A stretch of 64,000 nucleotides of DNA from Rhizodiscina lignyota (lineage: Eukaryota; Ascomycota; Dothideomycetes; Aulographales; Rhizodiscinaceae): assembly GCA_010015805.1 (NCBI GenBank), contig ML978125.1:186001-250000 (forward strand), given 5' to 3'. Below are positions 33,423 through 45,984 of the stretch, piece by piece. The notes under the pieces are model-generated. The model made no database searches. It saw nothing but the letters and a program-made list of their open reading frames with translations, and had not been told where the DNA came from. A program made the position numbers and the translations under genes. Within the stretch, counting starts at the first letter, position 1. Each line of letters opens with the position of its first letter.

Positions 33423-34079
33423 TTGAGAGTGCTTCTGCGGAAGTGTGGAGGGTGTGAATACAACGATGAAGATTTGAGCATCACAGCGTGGCGCACTCTG
33501 CACTCTCCTGTCTTTCTTTATTTTCTGGACGGATGTCACGCGCGCGAATGCGCATTGCCTATATGACATTTGCGACGATTTGTTTTTGAGGCAAGGTCTT
33601 TGTGTTTGGATTTGTGGACCGTCGACAGGCATCCACTTGTATAGGACGTGGCTACGTTCTTGCGGTCTTCTTCCCTTTCTTCTCTTTCGGATTCAGCTGT
33701 CTCGCGCGCGAGCGTGCAATGCCGGTATCACGCTGCGAGGGTTTGTCTTTTATGGGTGCCTTTTGCGTTTGGATTCGTGGACTGTCGACAGACACCCACT
33801 TGCATAGGACGTCATACGTCTTGAGGATTTCTTTCACGTGTTTGTACTCATACGACTGACTCATTACGAGCTGCATAACGAATAGTTAGGCGAACGATTA
33901 AGTAGGCATGTCGCCTACTAAATGACAGTGGTTTGCTGATAGAGTTCGCGCAAGGCTAAGGAGTGCGCGCGCGATTTCAAGACTGGTCCGCCGTACAAAT
34001 ACGTACCAAACCAATAAAGTCTCTCCTGTGCTAAAATTGCAGTGCAAGACCATATCATTGGTAGATTCCCGCCTGCAGC
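33423..34079. other. Spacer with diverged direct repeats
   Basis: Intergenic DNA 3' of the Dep1-like gene. It holds the 48-bp direct repeat pair described separately. Small ORFs over the repeat pair (33580-33859) arise from it and have no other support. Confidence 0.5.
33602..33812. repeat. 48-bp direct repeat pair differing only by transitions
   Basis: Copies at 33602-33649 and 33765-33812 (core GTGGAC-GTCGACAG, ACTTG-ATAGGACGT) are 42/48 identical. All six differences are C/T or G/A. The spacing is 163 bp between starts. Weak similarity extends upstream (TTTGT...GTC/GCCTTT). Confidence 0.8.
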
Positions 34080-34321
34080 TCAATCTCAGTGCTCAGAGGC
34101 TATCACGTGACCTCGGCCCTGGCATAATCGTACACGGCAAAAATAGACCTAAAGTACTACATATTTAAAATCTATAAGACCATAGTGAATCGATATAGAA
34201 TAATGTAGTCTACCTAGAAGTATATCACATATAACGTAGAAGAGGTCGAGGCCTTCTATAATCTTATTTCTCAGAGGCTCAGCCAGGCTAGGTCACGTGA
34301 GCCTCTGAGACACTGAGATTG
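34080..34321. mobile_element. MITE-like element with ~40-bp terminal inverted repeats
   Basis: The left end, CAATCTCAGTGCTCAGAGGC (34081), and right end, the reverse complement of CAATCTCAGTGTCTCAGAGG (34302-34321), continue inward as inverted copies through CACGTGACCT and CC-TGG, about 40 bp in all with small indels. The roughly 155-bp interior is AT-rich and non-coding. GCAGC flanks both sides and may be a target-site duplication. Probably a non-autonomous DNA transposon; the superfamily cannot be named from this. Confidence 0.65.
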
Positions 34322-34655
34322 CAGCGGCTCAAAAAGCTCTCGAGGATGGATTCCAATCCAATGAACCACAAGCACAAATATTGCATCCTTATCCCTCTGA
34401 AACAGATATTAACGAAGGCTGGGGATCAGCTAAGCGCTTTAGGCCTTATATGCGAAAGAGTTTCATAGTTGAAAGAACATGCTCTGGATGCTAATGATAC
34501 TCTGTATGAATTGTTAGACTGACAGCCCAAAAGTGATGCCGCAGACCAGATCCCTGAGTGCGTGCATTATTGGAAACGCCAACAAGTGACTGACTCCAAT
34601 CCATGCATTCTACACAGCCCATTCCCTTGAAGAACGCCAATGCCCGTTGCAATTC
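34322..34655. other. Spacer between MITE and KEX2
   Basis: No intact gene. A run of protein-like codons right of the element (QKALEDGFQSNEPQAQIL, in the frame starting near 34330) ends in stops and may be a coding remnant. Confidence 0.3.
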
Positions 34656-37208
34656 CTATCTCTTCTCAGTCAATTGCCTCCCCCCATCACCCTCTCCATC
34701 CTCCCCATCCCTATATCCCAGACCGGCCGCCTCATCCCTAAGCATCCGGTCCCTTTCGCTGTCCTCCTCGTCCTCATCACCCGAGAAGAAATCCTCATCA
34801 CTCTCACCCGCAAAGGCATCGTACAATTCACCTGCCCGTCTCGGGCCTCCCCTCCGACCTCTCTTCGCTCTCACTTCGCCCTCGCCGCCATCGAGGTCGC
34901 GGTCATCCAGCATCTCGAACTCGTACGCGTCTCTTGGCTCTCGCGCTAATCGTCGCCGTCTCGCGAGATATAGGTAGGCGGCGAGACTGATACAGAAAAG
35001 CAGGATTAGCCCGATTGCGGCGTAGATCCATATCTGCGTGCGCTTGGAGACACCGAAGGTGGGAAATATTGAGGGGAGGAACGAGTCGTCGGGTTGTGCT
35101 GTGGGTGTAGGTGTTGTGCTCTCTGCGGGTGCGGTGATTGATGGCTGAGGAGATGTAGTTGGTGTTGCTGCGGCATCTGTGGTACTTGCCGAGGATGGGC
35201 GGCCAGGGTGAGATGGTCGGTTGGGTTTGTCCGAAGGGTTATCTGAAACACTCGTCTGCGTTGGGACCTCGATGCTGGTGGTGGTGACGTGATGTGGGGC
35301 ATCAACATCGTGGTCGTCGTCTTCATGCCCGTCTGGCATTGGCAGTAGTTCCTGCTTAGCCGCGTCGATAGATTCACCCCACAAGCGTAGTTTCCAGTCG
35401 GTGAAGACACCGGAATGCTCGTTCACGACGGTGTCCTTGACGATGACGGTCCAGTTGCCAATGCCAGACTCGCCCCAATGCGCGACGGACATGAAAGTCC
35501 AGTCGTCATAACCACCGGTGAATTTGTCTTGCGGGCGGGTGACTGAGAGGTGGCTCACCATACCAGATGGCGAGCGTAGCTCAACGCTGAGGTCACCACG
35601 TAGTGTGTGCTGAACGTTCATGGTAACGGTGACATGCTCAAGACGCTCGAGATTTGCATTCTTAAGCATGTCCTCTGTAACAGTGAATATACTGACGAGG
35701 CCCTGGTTACCCTGGGGAATATCCCGACGCACGTGCAGCCAGGGAGAGTAGAACCATGCTTGAGGCTTCACCGGCTCCCAGGTCTTGGCATTTTCCACAA
35801 TTCTGTACGCGTCTAGCTTGCCGTAGCCAAACATGTGACTATACTTTCTGCCAAGAGCACCAGTCTGCCAGTTTCCTTCCTCGGCAGTCGGAGGAACTGA
35901 AGACATGGCGGTGAGCCATTGGATGTCGCGCCAGCCAAGCCTAGGATTAACTTCCAAGAGGAGTGCATACACGCCAGAAGCAAGAGGTCCAGCGGCTGAT
36001 GTGCCTCCGTGAGTATCGGTGCAGGTATTGATACCGACATCTGTGGTGGTAATGGCACTGGTCGCACTGCCGCTGCTATATGTCACAACCATAAGAGCGG
36101 AGCACTGCTCAGAGTACCACGGATGATGGTCATTACGGTCGATAGCACCGACGGTGACGCTGTAGATACTGTTGGTGTAGCCATCAAAGTTGCAATTGTC
36201 GCCGTGCGGCGCTCCGTTGCCAGCAGCAAAGACATAAATCGTGCCTTTACCTTGTCTGCCCTTCTGCACAGCACTGATCATGGCCTTTCTGATGAGGACG
36301 CCTGGCGCTTCCATGGTCTTTCCATCATCCGGCGGGCCCCAAGAGCAGGAATAGATGTCGTTCTCTTCATAGCCGTAATTGACAGCCTCCGCTTCGTCAA
36401 TATCGTTGATTGGCGCGGAGAGGATGCGGACGCCTGAAATACCAGCATCCCAAGCTACACCCACCCCGCACACATCATTTTTCATCGCAGCAACTTCTCC
36501 AGCACATCTTGTTCCGTGCCTATCGTCCGCCAATCTGGGCTTAGGCTGCGAAACCTTGTCATTGAAGTCCCAGGAGCCCTTGGCGAAGTAGTTGCCCTTC
36601 AAATCCTCGCTGTCCATGTCCAACCCATCATCTACGATGCATACGGTGGAGTTTTTCCCTGTTATGCCCTGCGTCCAAACATTGGTGATATTTAGGTCAT
36701 GTCCATATTGTTCTGTATTGAAAAGGTGCCACTGGTTCGTAAAGATTGGATCGACAATGCCGAGAGACTTCATGATCGACTGCTGCTCTTGCTGAGCTTC
36801 TGAGACAGGCGGACCCGGCCGACTCAGTCTCTTAGGGAATGCTTGAGTTGGTGGTGCTCGTTTGACCAGGCGTTTGCGCTGAACCTGTTTCTGGTTATAT
36901 AGCACGCCGTCAAGGACGTGTCGCTCCTCTACCACCTCTCGTTTCCGGCGCCGCAGTTTCAGCTCTGTTATCGCGCCCTCAATAATGTCATGATTGTGCT
37001 TGGGAGCGCTGAAGACATGGTGATCTTCCAAGCTCGCCAATTGTCCGTCATGCTGGAGGCCGAGATGCGCAGCTAGCTCTGCGGGTGAGGTGGATGGATC
37101 GAGGTGGAGGGCATAGTAGTCTCGCTTTTCGTAGTCTCGAGGTTTCGGGGTCCAGGCAGACACCGATGATACCGCCGCGGCAATGGCGAAAAGGGTAGAG
37201 ATGCGCAT
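34656..37208 (-). CDS. KEX2: Kexin, Golgi proprotein convertase
   Basis: A single exon of 850 aa. Signal peptide at residues 1-18 (LFAIAAAVSSVSA), then a prodomain with dibasic sites ending about RKRLVKR at 117. The subtilisin domain has Asp in VDDGLD (~194), His231 in DDRHGTRCAG, the oxyanion Asn331 in AAGNGAPHGD, and Ser404 in GGTSAAGPLASG. A P/homoproprotein domain (about 485-620, LEHVTVTMNVQHTLRGDLSV, GNWTVIVKD) and a Ser/Thr/Pro linker follow. A transmembrane helix lies at about 725-748, and the acidic cytosolic tail has Tyr-based motifs (YEFEM, YDAF) fitting trans-Golgi retrieval. Kex2 cleaves after KR/RR in secreted precursors. Divergent from the PhoD-like gene. Confidence 0.96.
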   Translation of the reverse strand: MRISTLFAIAAAVSSVSAWTPKPRDYEKRDYYALHLDPSTSPAELAAHLGLQHDGQLASLEDHHVFSAPKHNHDIIEGAITELKLRRRKREVVEERHVLDGVLYNQKQVQRKRLVKRAPPTQAFPKRLSRPGPPVSEAQQEQQSIMKSLGIVDPIFTNQWHLFNTEQYGHDLNITNVWTQGITGKNSTVCIVDDGLDMDSEDLKGNYFAKGSWDFNDKVSQPKPRLADDRHGTRCAGEVAAMKNDVCGVGVAWDAGISGVRILSAPINDIDEAEAVNYGYEENDIYSCSWGPPDDGKTMEAPGVLIRKAMISAVQKGRQGKGTIYVFAAGNGAPHGDNCNFDGYTNSIYSVTVGAIDRNDHHPWYSEQCSALMVVTYSSGSATSAITTTDVGINTCTDTHGGTSAAGPLASGVYALLLEVNPRLGWRDIQWLTAMSSVPPTAEEGNWQTGALGRKYSHMFGYGKLDAYRIVENAKTWEPVKPQAWFYSPWLHVRRDIPQGNQGLVSIFTVTEDMLKNANLERLEHVTVTMNVQHTLRGDLSVELRSPSGMVSHLSVTRPQDKFTGGYDDWTFMSVAHWGESGIGNWTVIVKDTVVNEHSGVFTDWKLRLWGESIDAAKQELLPMPDGHEDDDHDVDAPHHVTTTSIEVPTQTSVSDNPSDKPNRPSHPGRPSSASTTDAAATPTTSPQPSITAPAESTTPTPTAQPDDSFLPSIFPTFGVSKRTQIWIYAAIGLILLFCISLAAYLYLARRRRLAREPRDAYEFEMLDDRDLDGGEGEVRAKRGRRGGPRRAGELYDAFAGESDEDFFSGDEDEEDSERDRMLRDEAAGLGYRDGEDGEGDGGRQLTEKR

Positions 37209-38215
37209 GTCGGCGGGTTTGATGTAGAGTGAGCAAGCAACGTTGCGCGCTCAAAGAAAGGCGTAGTTAGGTCGCAGGGTCCGTCATCAGCTCTCAACGC
37301 CCAACAAGTCGAAATATGGCCGTGAAGATAAGTTTAATGATAGCGTCGCAGTTTTATTGCCGTCGTGTGCCTATTGACATTGTTGCCTGTGGAGTGTGCG
37401 AGGTCGACTAAGATGTCTGACAATAAAGAGGTGCTTAGCCTCAAAGGATACGTATAGAGACGAGTTGCAGTGCAGATCGGGGGCGAATAGGACTCAATCA
37501 GGCACACCTTTTCGTAAGCAGCAGCTCTGGGCGACACCGTCGTGACTATCCGCGGAAGGGACAGTAGAGATGAGGCTCAGGAGAATTGGGAGTGAATGTA
37601 GCAGCTGGAAACGCCGTCTCGACTTTCTGCGGCTTCTCCGCGTCTCAAGACGGCCCTGACAGCCACCGGGCAGCCGCCAAGGCCGGCGCGAGCAAAAGGC
37701 TTGACTGACCGGGGTGCATCCCTACCCAGCCTCCAGGTGCCTCTTCGCGAGCTCTGGTTGGCCCGGCCACCCAGAAAGAGCCCCTGTCTCTTGGAGCTCG
37801 GCCCGCATCGTGACTTGGAAGATCGTGAGAAAAGCCACAGCTGCCAACCGCAGGTCAAAGCTTGATGCGGACCAGCCATCCCAATATTGCTCCGCGAGCT
37901 TGAATTCGTGATTGCTTCTGCCCGCTATACAAATGCTCTCCTGGACTCTGCTCCTCCGCCCTTCCCAGCATCATCCCGTTAAACACGGCGACCAATTGCT
38001 GCCGCCGGGCAACGCAACTCCAATTCGTGTCTATAGTTAATTGGCACCTCCTGCGCTTCGCTTTACTATGTCATAGCCGCTTAATATGCGTTCGTAACCT
38101 TTCTATGTTCACTTCACTGTACAAGAATCTCACAACCGCGCAGCTTCCCGTTGACAAATAATTCCAACTCCACCCACCGGCGCATAGAACAACCTCGAGT
38201 TCACCTTCACAGGAC
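37209..38215. promoter_or_regulatory. KEX2/PhoD-like divergent promoter region
   Basis: About 1 kb between divergent starts. GC-rich in the middle (37570-37900), with a CA-rich leader before 38216. No gene or named site is supported. Confidence 0.4.
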
Positions 38216-41200
38216 ATGGCAGCAGCGAACAGATACTCTGCCGATTGGGGACAATATCCTCCCGGGCCTGCAAATTACCCAAACAACAGGCAATCTATCG
38301 GCAGGTATCCTGACCGCTCTGCCTTTGAAGCCGAACACTCGCCAGTATCACCCACCCACAATGCCCCTCTGCAGGCTCGCGGCCCTGCTCCCGCTCAGTA
38401 CAAACCGAGTGGTTCAAATTCGCATCGTCGGAGAGGTTCTGCGGGATACAGTGCACCAGTAGCAGAGGGGCCAGATATTCCTCGAGGTCCACCTCAGGCA
38501 GTTTATAATGGCGCATATCCTGTGGCCCCACAGGGTGGGATGAGAAATGGACAATCATATTCTGCAAGATTGCATGCACAGCCAGGTTTGGAGGATCAAA
38601 TCTATCGGTCACAGACACGAAGACCTGACTATGATGACCCAGTCACGCCAACCTCACCACAAGACCGCGTCGCATTCTCGAAAGACTTGATTGGTGCCAA
38701 GATGCAGGACAAACGACGAGGTTCTGTACCCGATCGATCGCCGCTACAGAAATTGGAGGTTACGTTGGACGACATCAGCAAAGAGGAAAAGCGAGCGCGT
38801 GTCGCGGAAGCAGAGGCAGCGGCTCAGGATCGTTTGGCAAAAGACCCGAGATACAAAAGAAGGAGTAATGATGACTCGACGCGATATCATTCTGGACCAG
38901 TAGATGCACAAGGGCAACCTATAAGAGCTACGAGTGGCAAAAGGGTCTCTTCAGCGCCGTCAGGCCCGCCTTATGATGCCCAACAACAAATTCAACAACC
39001 TCGCGCTTACCCCACTGCACCAGTAAAGATAACTGCTCCGACGGGCCCAACTGCACCATGGCAGCAGGATAGTATGACGGACCCAAGAGCGGGGGTGGCT
39101 GGGCAGCCAGCTGCACCGAGACCCAGCGAACAGCGATATTATGCTAACAACAAAGCATTCCAACCTAACGCTGTGCCTGTGGCTGCAGCCAACATCCCGC
39201 AGTCACTTCCAAATGAGACATCTGGAACAGCTGTTGGACGCTCCAATAGCCGCAAGCTTCAGAAACAGCCACCCCCAGAGGTGCTTAGATCTGGCCCGAT
39301 TGCACCTGTTCCGGCAACCTCTGGCAAGGAACAATTACAGGCGGATCGAACTGGCGCAACAGCAGGTGCTCATGCTGCTAGAAAATACCAGGCCCCAGAT
39401 CCCATCCCTCGAAAGGCAGTGCCGAATCGGGAACCTGCAGCTGGTCCAAAATATGAAGTCCCTCCTCAGACTGCTGCCGGGCAGGTTGCCAAAAATCAGG
39501 TCGGATTTGGACAAGCACAGGCCGCGCCACCAACGGTGCAGGGACATCATCATGTTCCTGGCGTGTTTCACAGAGACCATGGCCAAGAGCGGCGGTACAC
39601 TCCCGCGGCGAGACCGTTAGATGAATGGAGATCTGCGCAGACCGCGACGCTCACTGTCGAAGATTTGGAATTGGACGAACCTGCACCCGGGACCAGGGAC
39701 ACGGCTTGGTGGGAAAAGAGCGACAAACAGAGGCGACGAAGCAGTGGCACTAAATCTGTTGCTTTCGACGGCAGTGTTGAAAGTGCTCCTGAGGAGGGTC
39801 GTCAGACATATTTCCATCCGCCACTCTACCTGAAATGTGGGCCATTGCTGCGGTATTGTGGTACTCGTCAGTCACAGTCCACGAGAGGCAACAACAGGGA
39901 GGTCTGGCGCGGAACCATCTTGATTGTCACGGATGATAGACAGTCCCAGACACAAATTGCACCAACACTACGACTGTTCGTACAGCCCCGAGACCTTCTC
40001 CCGCCTCCGCCTGTGGAGCTCGACATGGCTAGTGGACAGCAGCTTGCTCCAGAATATGTGGATCCCTTGGCTGGCCAAGTGCACATGTCTCGCATTGGCA
40101 AAACTCTTTACGTTCGCCCCGTCGAGCAATTGCATGAAGGCCTTGACCTTTCGCGCATCGAGAACGACACAGGACTCTTCGAGGAGAAACGCACTGCTCC
40201 GGATCACGTAGGTACAATTCTCGATGGTACTCAGGACAAGCCGGGGACACAAAGGACTAAAAAGCTGGACGGCGAGAAGACTGGCAAATACCGTGAGGTC
40301 AAAGCGATCCGCATTCACAATGAGCGCAATACCACATTCTGGCGCTTCAACATTGAAGTCGAACTCGGTCGTCACCAAGCTCGCATCGCTTACCGTATCA
40401 ACAAAGGCCCTGCGATAGGCTTTTGGGTCCCCGCAAGGGGTCAAACCATGAACATGATGTTCCACTCCTGCAACGGCTTCTCCCTCTCGGTTGAGCCTAA
40501 CAACTTCTGTGGGCCGGATCCAATGTGGCGCGATGTTCTGAACAATCATCAAACGAGGCCATTCCATGTCATGATCGGCGGCGGTGACCAAATCTACAAC
40601 GACGCTAGTACGAAGCAAACGACGCTTTTTCGAGAGTGGTGTGAGAGTCGCAATCCTAATTTCAAGCATAGCGCGCAGTTCAGCTTGGAGATGCAGGAAG
40701 AGTTGGAGAACTTCTACTGTCAGCGTTATGCCATGTGGTTCAGCCAGGGATTATTTGGTATGGCGAATGGGCAGATACCGATGGTAAACGTCTGGGATGA
40801 TCATGATATAATTGACGTGGGTTCCTCCTTCGATATTTCATGATATATTATTGCGGATGGGTGGTGCTAACTACTCTGTAGGGCTTTGGATCGTATCCAC
40901 ATCACTTTATGAGCAGCCCGGTCTTCACTGGTGTTGGGGCTGTCGCATTCAAATATTACATGCTTTTCCAGCATCACAGCATCTCCGACGAAACCGACAA
41001 AGAAGAACCATCCTGGCTCTTAGGCGCTGCGCCCGGGCCATACATCAATGAGCTGAGCAGAAACTTGTTCATGTTCATGGGCAGGCAGGTTGCATTCCTT
41101 GGTCTCGACTGCCGTACGGAGAGGATGAAAGACGAGGTGCTGAGTCAGGAGACGTATGATCTCATCTTCGAGAGGCTGAGACGAGATATTATCAAGGGCG

Positions 41201-42876
41201 ACACGAAGCATCTGATCGTCCTTCTTGGCGTTCCCATCGCGTATCCTCGTCTTAATTTCTTGGAGAACGTGCTCACTTCACGTGCGATGGATCCGATCAA
41301 AGCGCTCGGCCGTTTGGGAATGTTCGGCAATTTTCTGAATAAGTTCGACGGCGGCGTCGAGATTCTAGACGACCTTGATGACCACTGGACGGCAAAGCAT
41401 CATAAACACGAGCGTAACTGGTTCATCCAAGAATTACAGGAGCTTGCTGCAGAGAAGTCAGTCCGCATCACGATCCTGGGCGGCGATGTCCACCTTGCTG
41501 CTGTCGGCCAATTCTACAGCAATAAGAAGCTGCGTATCCCGAAAGACCAAGACCACAGATACATGCCCAACATTATCAGCTCGGCAATCGTCAATACACC
41601 ACCGCCAGAGCTCATGGGCGACATCCTTAACAAGCGCAATAAGATTCACCATATGGATCATGACACAGACGAGGACATGATCCCTCTATTCACCCACGAC
41701 GTTGACGGAAAACGGAGAAACAATCACCACCTTCTCCCCCGTCGAAATTGGTGTTCAATCCGCGAATACGCGCCAGGTTTTACACCACCCCCGACTCCGC
41801 CTCCTATGACCCCATCCGAGGCATCTGTCCCCCAGCGACGCAACAGCTTGACGCGCACTCTGTCCCTCGGCAGAAAAGACTTTGCCGATGGCATCCAACG
41901 CCGCCTTTCTCACAAAGGAACCACTGGCGACCGGCCTCCTCGCGCCTTCTTCAACACTGGCGGTGCGGCCAACAACAACAACCAACAGGCAAACCCCCGC
42001 AGAGCAAGCGACCCGGTCATCGCCCGCCCCACCGACAACGCAACATCATATTTCTCGGGCATCCCACCCGGCTCTGCAAACGATCCAACACCACGACCAA
42101 ACCCCTTCCACCGCGTGCCAACGGGTCTGTCCGAGAAAGCAGCCAGGAGAGGCGCACAGGTCGATCAAGACATCGACACGCATATCGACCTCCAGCACGG
42201 CCTCGATATCGTCCTCAATCTGGAGGTCAGTCAGCACGATCCTGCGGGCATAACCACTCCATACAGACTACTCGTGCCTGCGCTGGACTACGAGGGTGAG
42301 CCGGATGTCAATTCGATGGCCGGACCGCGCAAAGTCGGCTTGGGGCGCTGGCTCAGCACCAAGATCCGCGGCCGCAGAGCAAGCGATAGGGATGTGGGCT
42401 ACGATTCCGAGTTTACGAGTGAGGGCGAAATGACACCTGGCCCAAGGCCGCTCTCTGGACACCAAGGCCCAGGGGGCTACGCAGCCACGCCGCAGGGTCA
42501 AGGCCCGGTGCCCGGAACAACGAGGACTTACACCTACGGGCACGACGGTGTGCTAGATGCGCCTGGCGCTGCAGCAGTGAATGCTACTGCTCCACTGCCG
42601 CCGCAGGGCCCGAGAGCGATGGCAGCCCCCGTTGCTCCAACTCCGCCCAGCGGCGAGCCGAAGATCGGCGCTGATGGACGGCCGGTGAGGAACCGATACA
42701 GAGGAAATCTATACGCCGATGAGAACGATGAGGACGAGGGAAGCGACGATGGAGTCGCGAGGATGAGGCCTGCTGCTCCTCCTGGAAATGCAGCGGCGAT
42801 TGGATACGGCTACGGCGCAGCGGCAGGAGAGGCGGTTCCGCCGAAGAAGAAGCCGAATTGGAAGGTTTGGCGTTAA
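38216..42876 (+). CDS. PhoD-like phosphatase, very large
   Basis: Two exons, 38216-40816 and 40882-42876, with a 65-bp intron (GTGGGT donor, GCTAAC branch, TGTAG acceptor, phase 0). The product is 1531 aa. The first 530 residues or so are disordered (Pro/Gln/Arg). The PhoD-like metallophosphatase region follows: MIGGGDQIYND, VNVWDDHDIID joined by splicing to GFGSYPHHFM, FLGLDCRTER, and ITILGGDVHLAAVGQFYS, which supply the expected Asp/His metal ligands. The C-terminus is disordered with RRLSHK and RRNSLTRTLSL, phosphosite-like. Related ascomycete proteins are poorly characterised. No signal peptide or TM helix is visible, so it is probably cytosolic or membrane-peripheral. The substrate is unknown. 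Confidence 0.88.
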
Positions 42877-43251
42877 TGATGATGATGCTATTGTTCAATT
42901 CACTATGCCCGTTATTCAGCCTGCCTTGATCTGAGCGTTCAAAGCGACTGGCGGATATCCTTGACTCTTTGCGGATTCATTGCGTAACAATATTCTAGAA
43001 GCGATTAGCATGAGGTTCAGCGATGACCTGTTTTTTGTAATGACGATGACTTCTTCTCAACGATAAATTAATTTCACCTGTAGATGTCTTCAAGGAATTT
43101 GAAAGAAGCCCCGTCATAAGCCAAAACGTAAATAAAATGTTCGTGAATAGTTGGATCGTTAAATTTTACATGCAGCAAGCAAAGGCTGCTGGTATTCCTG
43201 GCAATATTCGACATATCCGAAATGAATGAGCGAACACGTTTGAGCGTTTCA
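42877..43251. other. Convergent 3' flanks
   Basis: Between the PhoD-like gene and the sulfate permease, tail to tail. A TGATGATGATG run follows the PhoD stop. Nothing else was recognised. Confidence 0.5.
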
Positions 43252-45984
43252 TCACGCCGCAAACGCTTTCTGCGTCCCCACCTCCCGCTCAAACGCCTCC
43301 TTCCGCTGCGCGCTCCCAATCGCACTCTGCAGCGCACTCGTCAGATCCATATGGAACAGCGGGCGAGCGACGCTATGCACGACCGCCTGTCTCGCAGGCG
43401 GTATGGTGCCGTACGCGCGGCTCGTCGTGATCTGCTTCTCCAGCGACTCGCTGTCGCTCGAGCCGTCGGTCTGATGGCTTGTGATATTGTCCCCAACACT
43501 ATCCCCCTTGTGCGCCCCGGCTGCCTCGATGTCCGCGCGGCTGGGCTTGCGGTTTCTGTTGTCGCGCCACTCCGCGGCAGCGGCAGCGCTGTCGCTGCCT
43601 CCGATCTCTGCGACGCTGAAGATCGGCTTCCACCGTCTGAACTGGCCAGTTTCGTTGAGGTCGGGGGTCGGGTAGCCGAAGCCTGCGGCGACGAGCGCGC
43701 GCTTGGTCCAACGGTTGTTGATGCACGCGAAATGCCACTCGACGATCTCGGGTGAGGTGTAGCGGTCGAGCTGGTTGCGCACGTCGATGAGGTGCTGCAC
43801 GGAGGTCAGGTCGACGTTGTTGACGGACGAGAAGTCGAGGATGACGGCTTTCAGTGTGGGGCGAGGGTCGTTGGTGTCGACTTCTTTGCCTCGGCGAGGG
43901 CCCGGGTCGTTCCATGGGCGATCCTGTGGATATAAGTGAGCATGCTAAGTGGATCTTGTAGGAGGGGAGAACTTACGCCGAGCTTGCCGTAGGCATGAGG
44001 GTTCGTCCTGCGAGTTTGCTTGAATATCGTCGAGATCATGTCGTCGAGATAGTGGTTAGCATTCGGATAGTTGTACCCTTCGGAGAAGCGGTAGATGAAG
44101 ACGCCAGGATACGGCGCGGTGACTTCGATAGTAGGGTTCGAGCCATCATGGTGATCAATAGGCAAGAACATGTTCCTTGTCGATTTATCTGGGTCATCGC
44201 GCGACGGGCGCGATGGGGCAAAGGCGCCACTGTCTTTCGGTTCGTCCTTGTCTAGCAGATGATCCCCGATGACGGAGTGCACCTTGACTTTTCCAAGGAA
44301 GCGGCCACGTGCCTTGACGACGCGGAACAGTAGGAGTGCAGCGGACACGCAGATCGTAACGTAGATGCCATTCTCGATGCTGCTGAAGACGGTGACAATT
44401 ACACCGGCGAAGAAGATGGGCACCTCGAGAGGCGAGATCCTCCAGAACTTGTAGACCGTATTTGGTGGAGTGATCAGGTCTCCAACAGCGTGAATAATGA
44501 CGCCCGCAAGAGAGGCGCTGGGAATGTAGAAGAAGACAGCTGGGAGGGCGTAGATCGCAAGCAGTACCACGATTGCTGTGATTACACCTGCGAAAGGTGT
44601 GCGCACGCCAGCTTTCGACTTGATGGCCGTCCGGGAGAAGGAACCAGTGGCTGGGTACGCCCCAAGAAGTGGACCAAGAAGATTCGAGACGCCAATAGCA
44701 ACAAGCTCTTGAGAGGGATCGATCGTATAATTGTTCACTCGGCCAAAGGACTTCGAAATGGAAATGTGCTCAATGAGAAGGACAATGACGCTGGCGGGAA
44801 TTTCGTCTGCAAATGCTTTGATAATGCGGGTATTGATCACAGGTGCAGCAGCGTGTTGAAAGCCTGTATGAGATTCCCATTAGTACTCGTTGCAGTCTCT
44901 TGAACAGCTAGCACTCACCTCTTGGTACATGACCCAAAATCTTGAACAAAGGATCGCTGCGCCTGTGGCGGTTGACCAACCAGCCGACCAACGTGTAGAG
45001 CAGAATGACGAACACGGTCCGCAGAGTCGATGCGAAGAAAAAAGCCTTTCTCCTGCTGGGGAATCTGTTGCCCAAATATGAGCACCCAAAGCGAATTAAG
45101 TAGAGCAGGAAAAGAGCAGTAAGCCCCATTGCAGCGTCGGTGGTAGTCCTTCCGAGATGCTTCAAAATGTTGATGACGACCCGGTACGTGGGCGCACGCG
45201 TATCAAAGCCACTGATGCCCATCATTGTAGGCACCTGTCCAACTGCGATGTTAAGTGCAGATCCAGTCATGAAGGCCGAGATTGAGGTCAGAGAGATGAA
45301 CTCGACGATCCATCCAAGGCGAGCCAAACCCAAGAAGCAAACAATTGCTCCACAGATGATGGCCAAGGCAGAGGCAACGTGCCAACCTTCAACGTCTGGA
45401 AGAGTGGCTGCCGCTTTGAGGACGACATTACCAGTGACTGTGGACATCACGGCGACAGGCTGATTCACATTAGTGCACGTCTTTAATTTAGTTTGGGTGT
45501 TCGCTTACTCCTATAGTGATATCCTTTGAAGTTGCGAAGAACCAGTAGATGAGAACTCCCATGAAGGAGGAATAGAGACCAAATTCGACTGGCAGCTCCG
45601 CCAGCTTAGCATAAGCCATGCCCTGGGGGACAACAACAGCGCCAACAGTGATTCCTAGTTAATTTTTCAGAAGAAAGCTCGAATGGTTCGCGGAGCGAAA
45701 AACGTACCAGCAATAAGATCTCCAATGAGCCATTGGCTGTTGTATCGGGTGATCCATTTTGTAAAGGGAAGCAAATTTCTGAAGTAGTTGAAAACATCGG
45801 CACGAGTTGGGACAATCTCTTCAATCCATTCCACAGCGGTCGGCTCCTCTTCGACGTAAGTATCAGCACTTGAGACTGAGAATACAGACTCTCCCCGAGT
45901 TACAGGGTCTGGTCCAGCCTGGTCAAGCTTGATCCCGAGGACCTTGGCCAGGGCATGGCCCACCTTGGTCCCGGTAGAAGCCAT
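43252..45984 (-). CDS. SulP-family sulfate permease with STAS domain
   Basis: Five exons, 45708-45984, 45509-45654, 44919-45459, 43977-44863 and 43252-43923, with introns of 53, 49, 55 and 53 bp. The product is 840 aa. A polar N-terminus leads into the SulP membrane domain: ITVGAVVVPQGMAYAKLAELPVEFGLYSSF is the family signature (across exons 1-2), followed by hydrophobic helices (IICGAIVCFLGLARLGWIVEF, TRTPFAGVITAIVVLLAIYALP-type, VPIFFAGVIVTVFSSIENGIY). The STAS domain begins near VTAPYPGVFIYRFSEGYNYPNA and resumes after a long insert at LKAVILDFSSVNNVDLTSVQHLID. It imports sulfate with protons at the plasma membrane, like yeast SUL1/SUL2 or Neurospora cys-14. Exon joins keep all family blocks in frame. 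Confidence 0.93.

Noticed and set aside
32805-33632. 275-codon minus ORF
   Set aside because: Antisense to exon 3 of the Dep1-like gene and the repeat pair; no motif.
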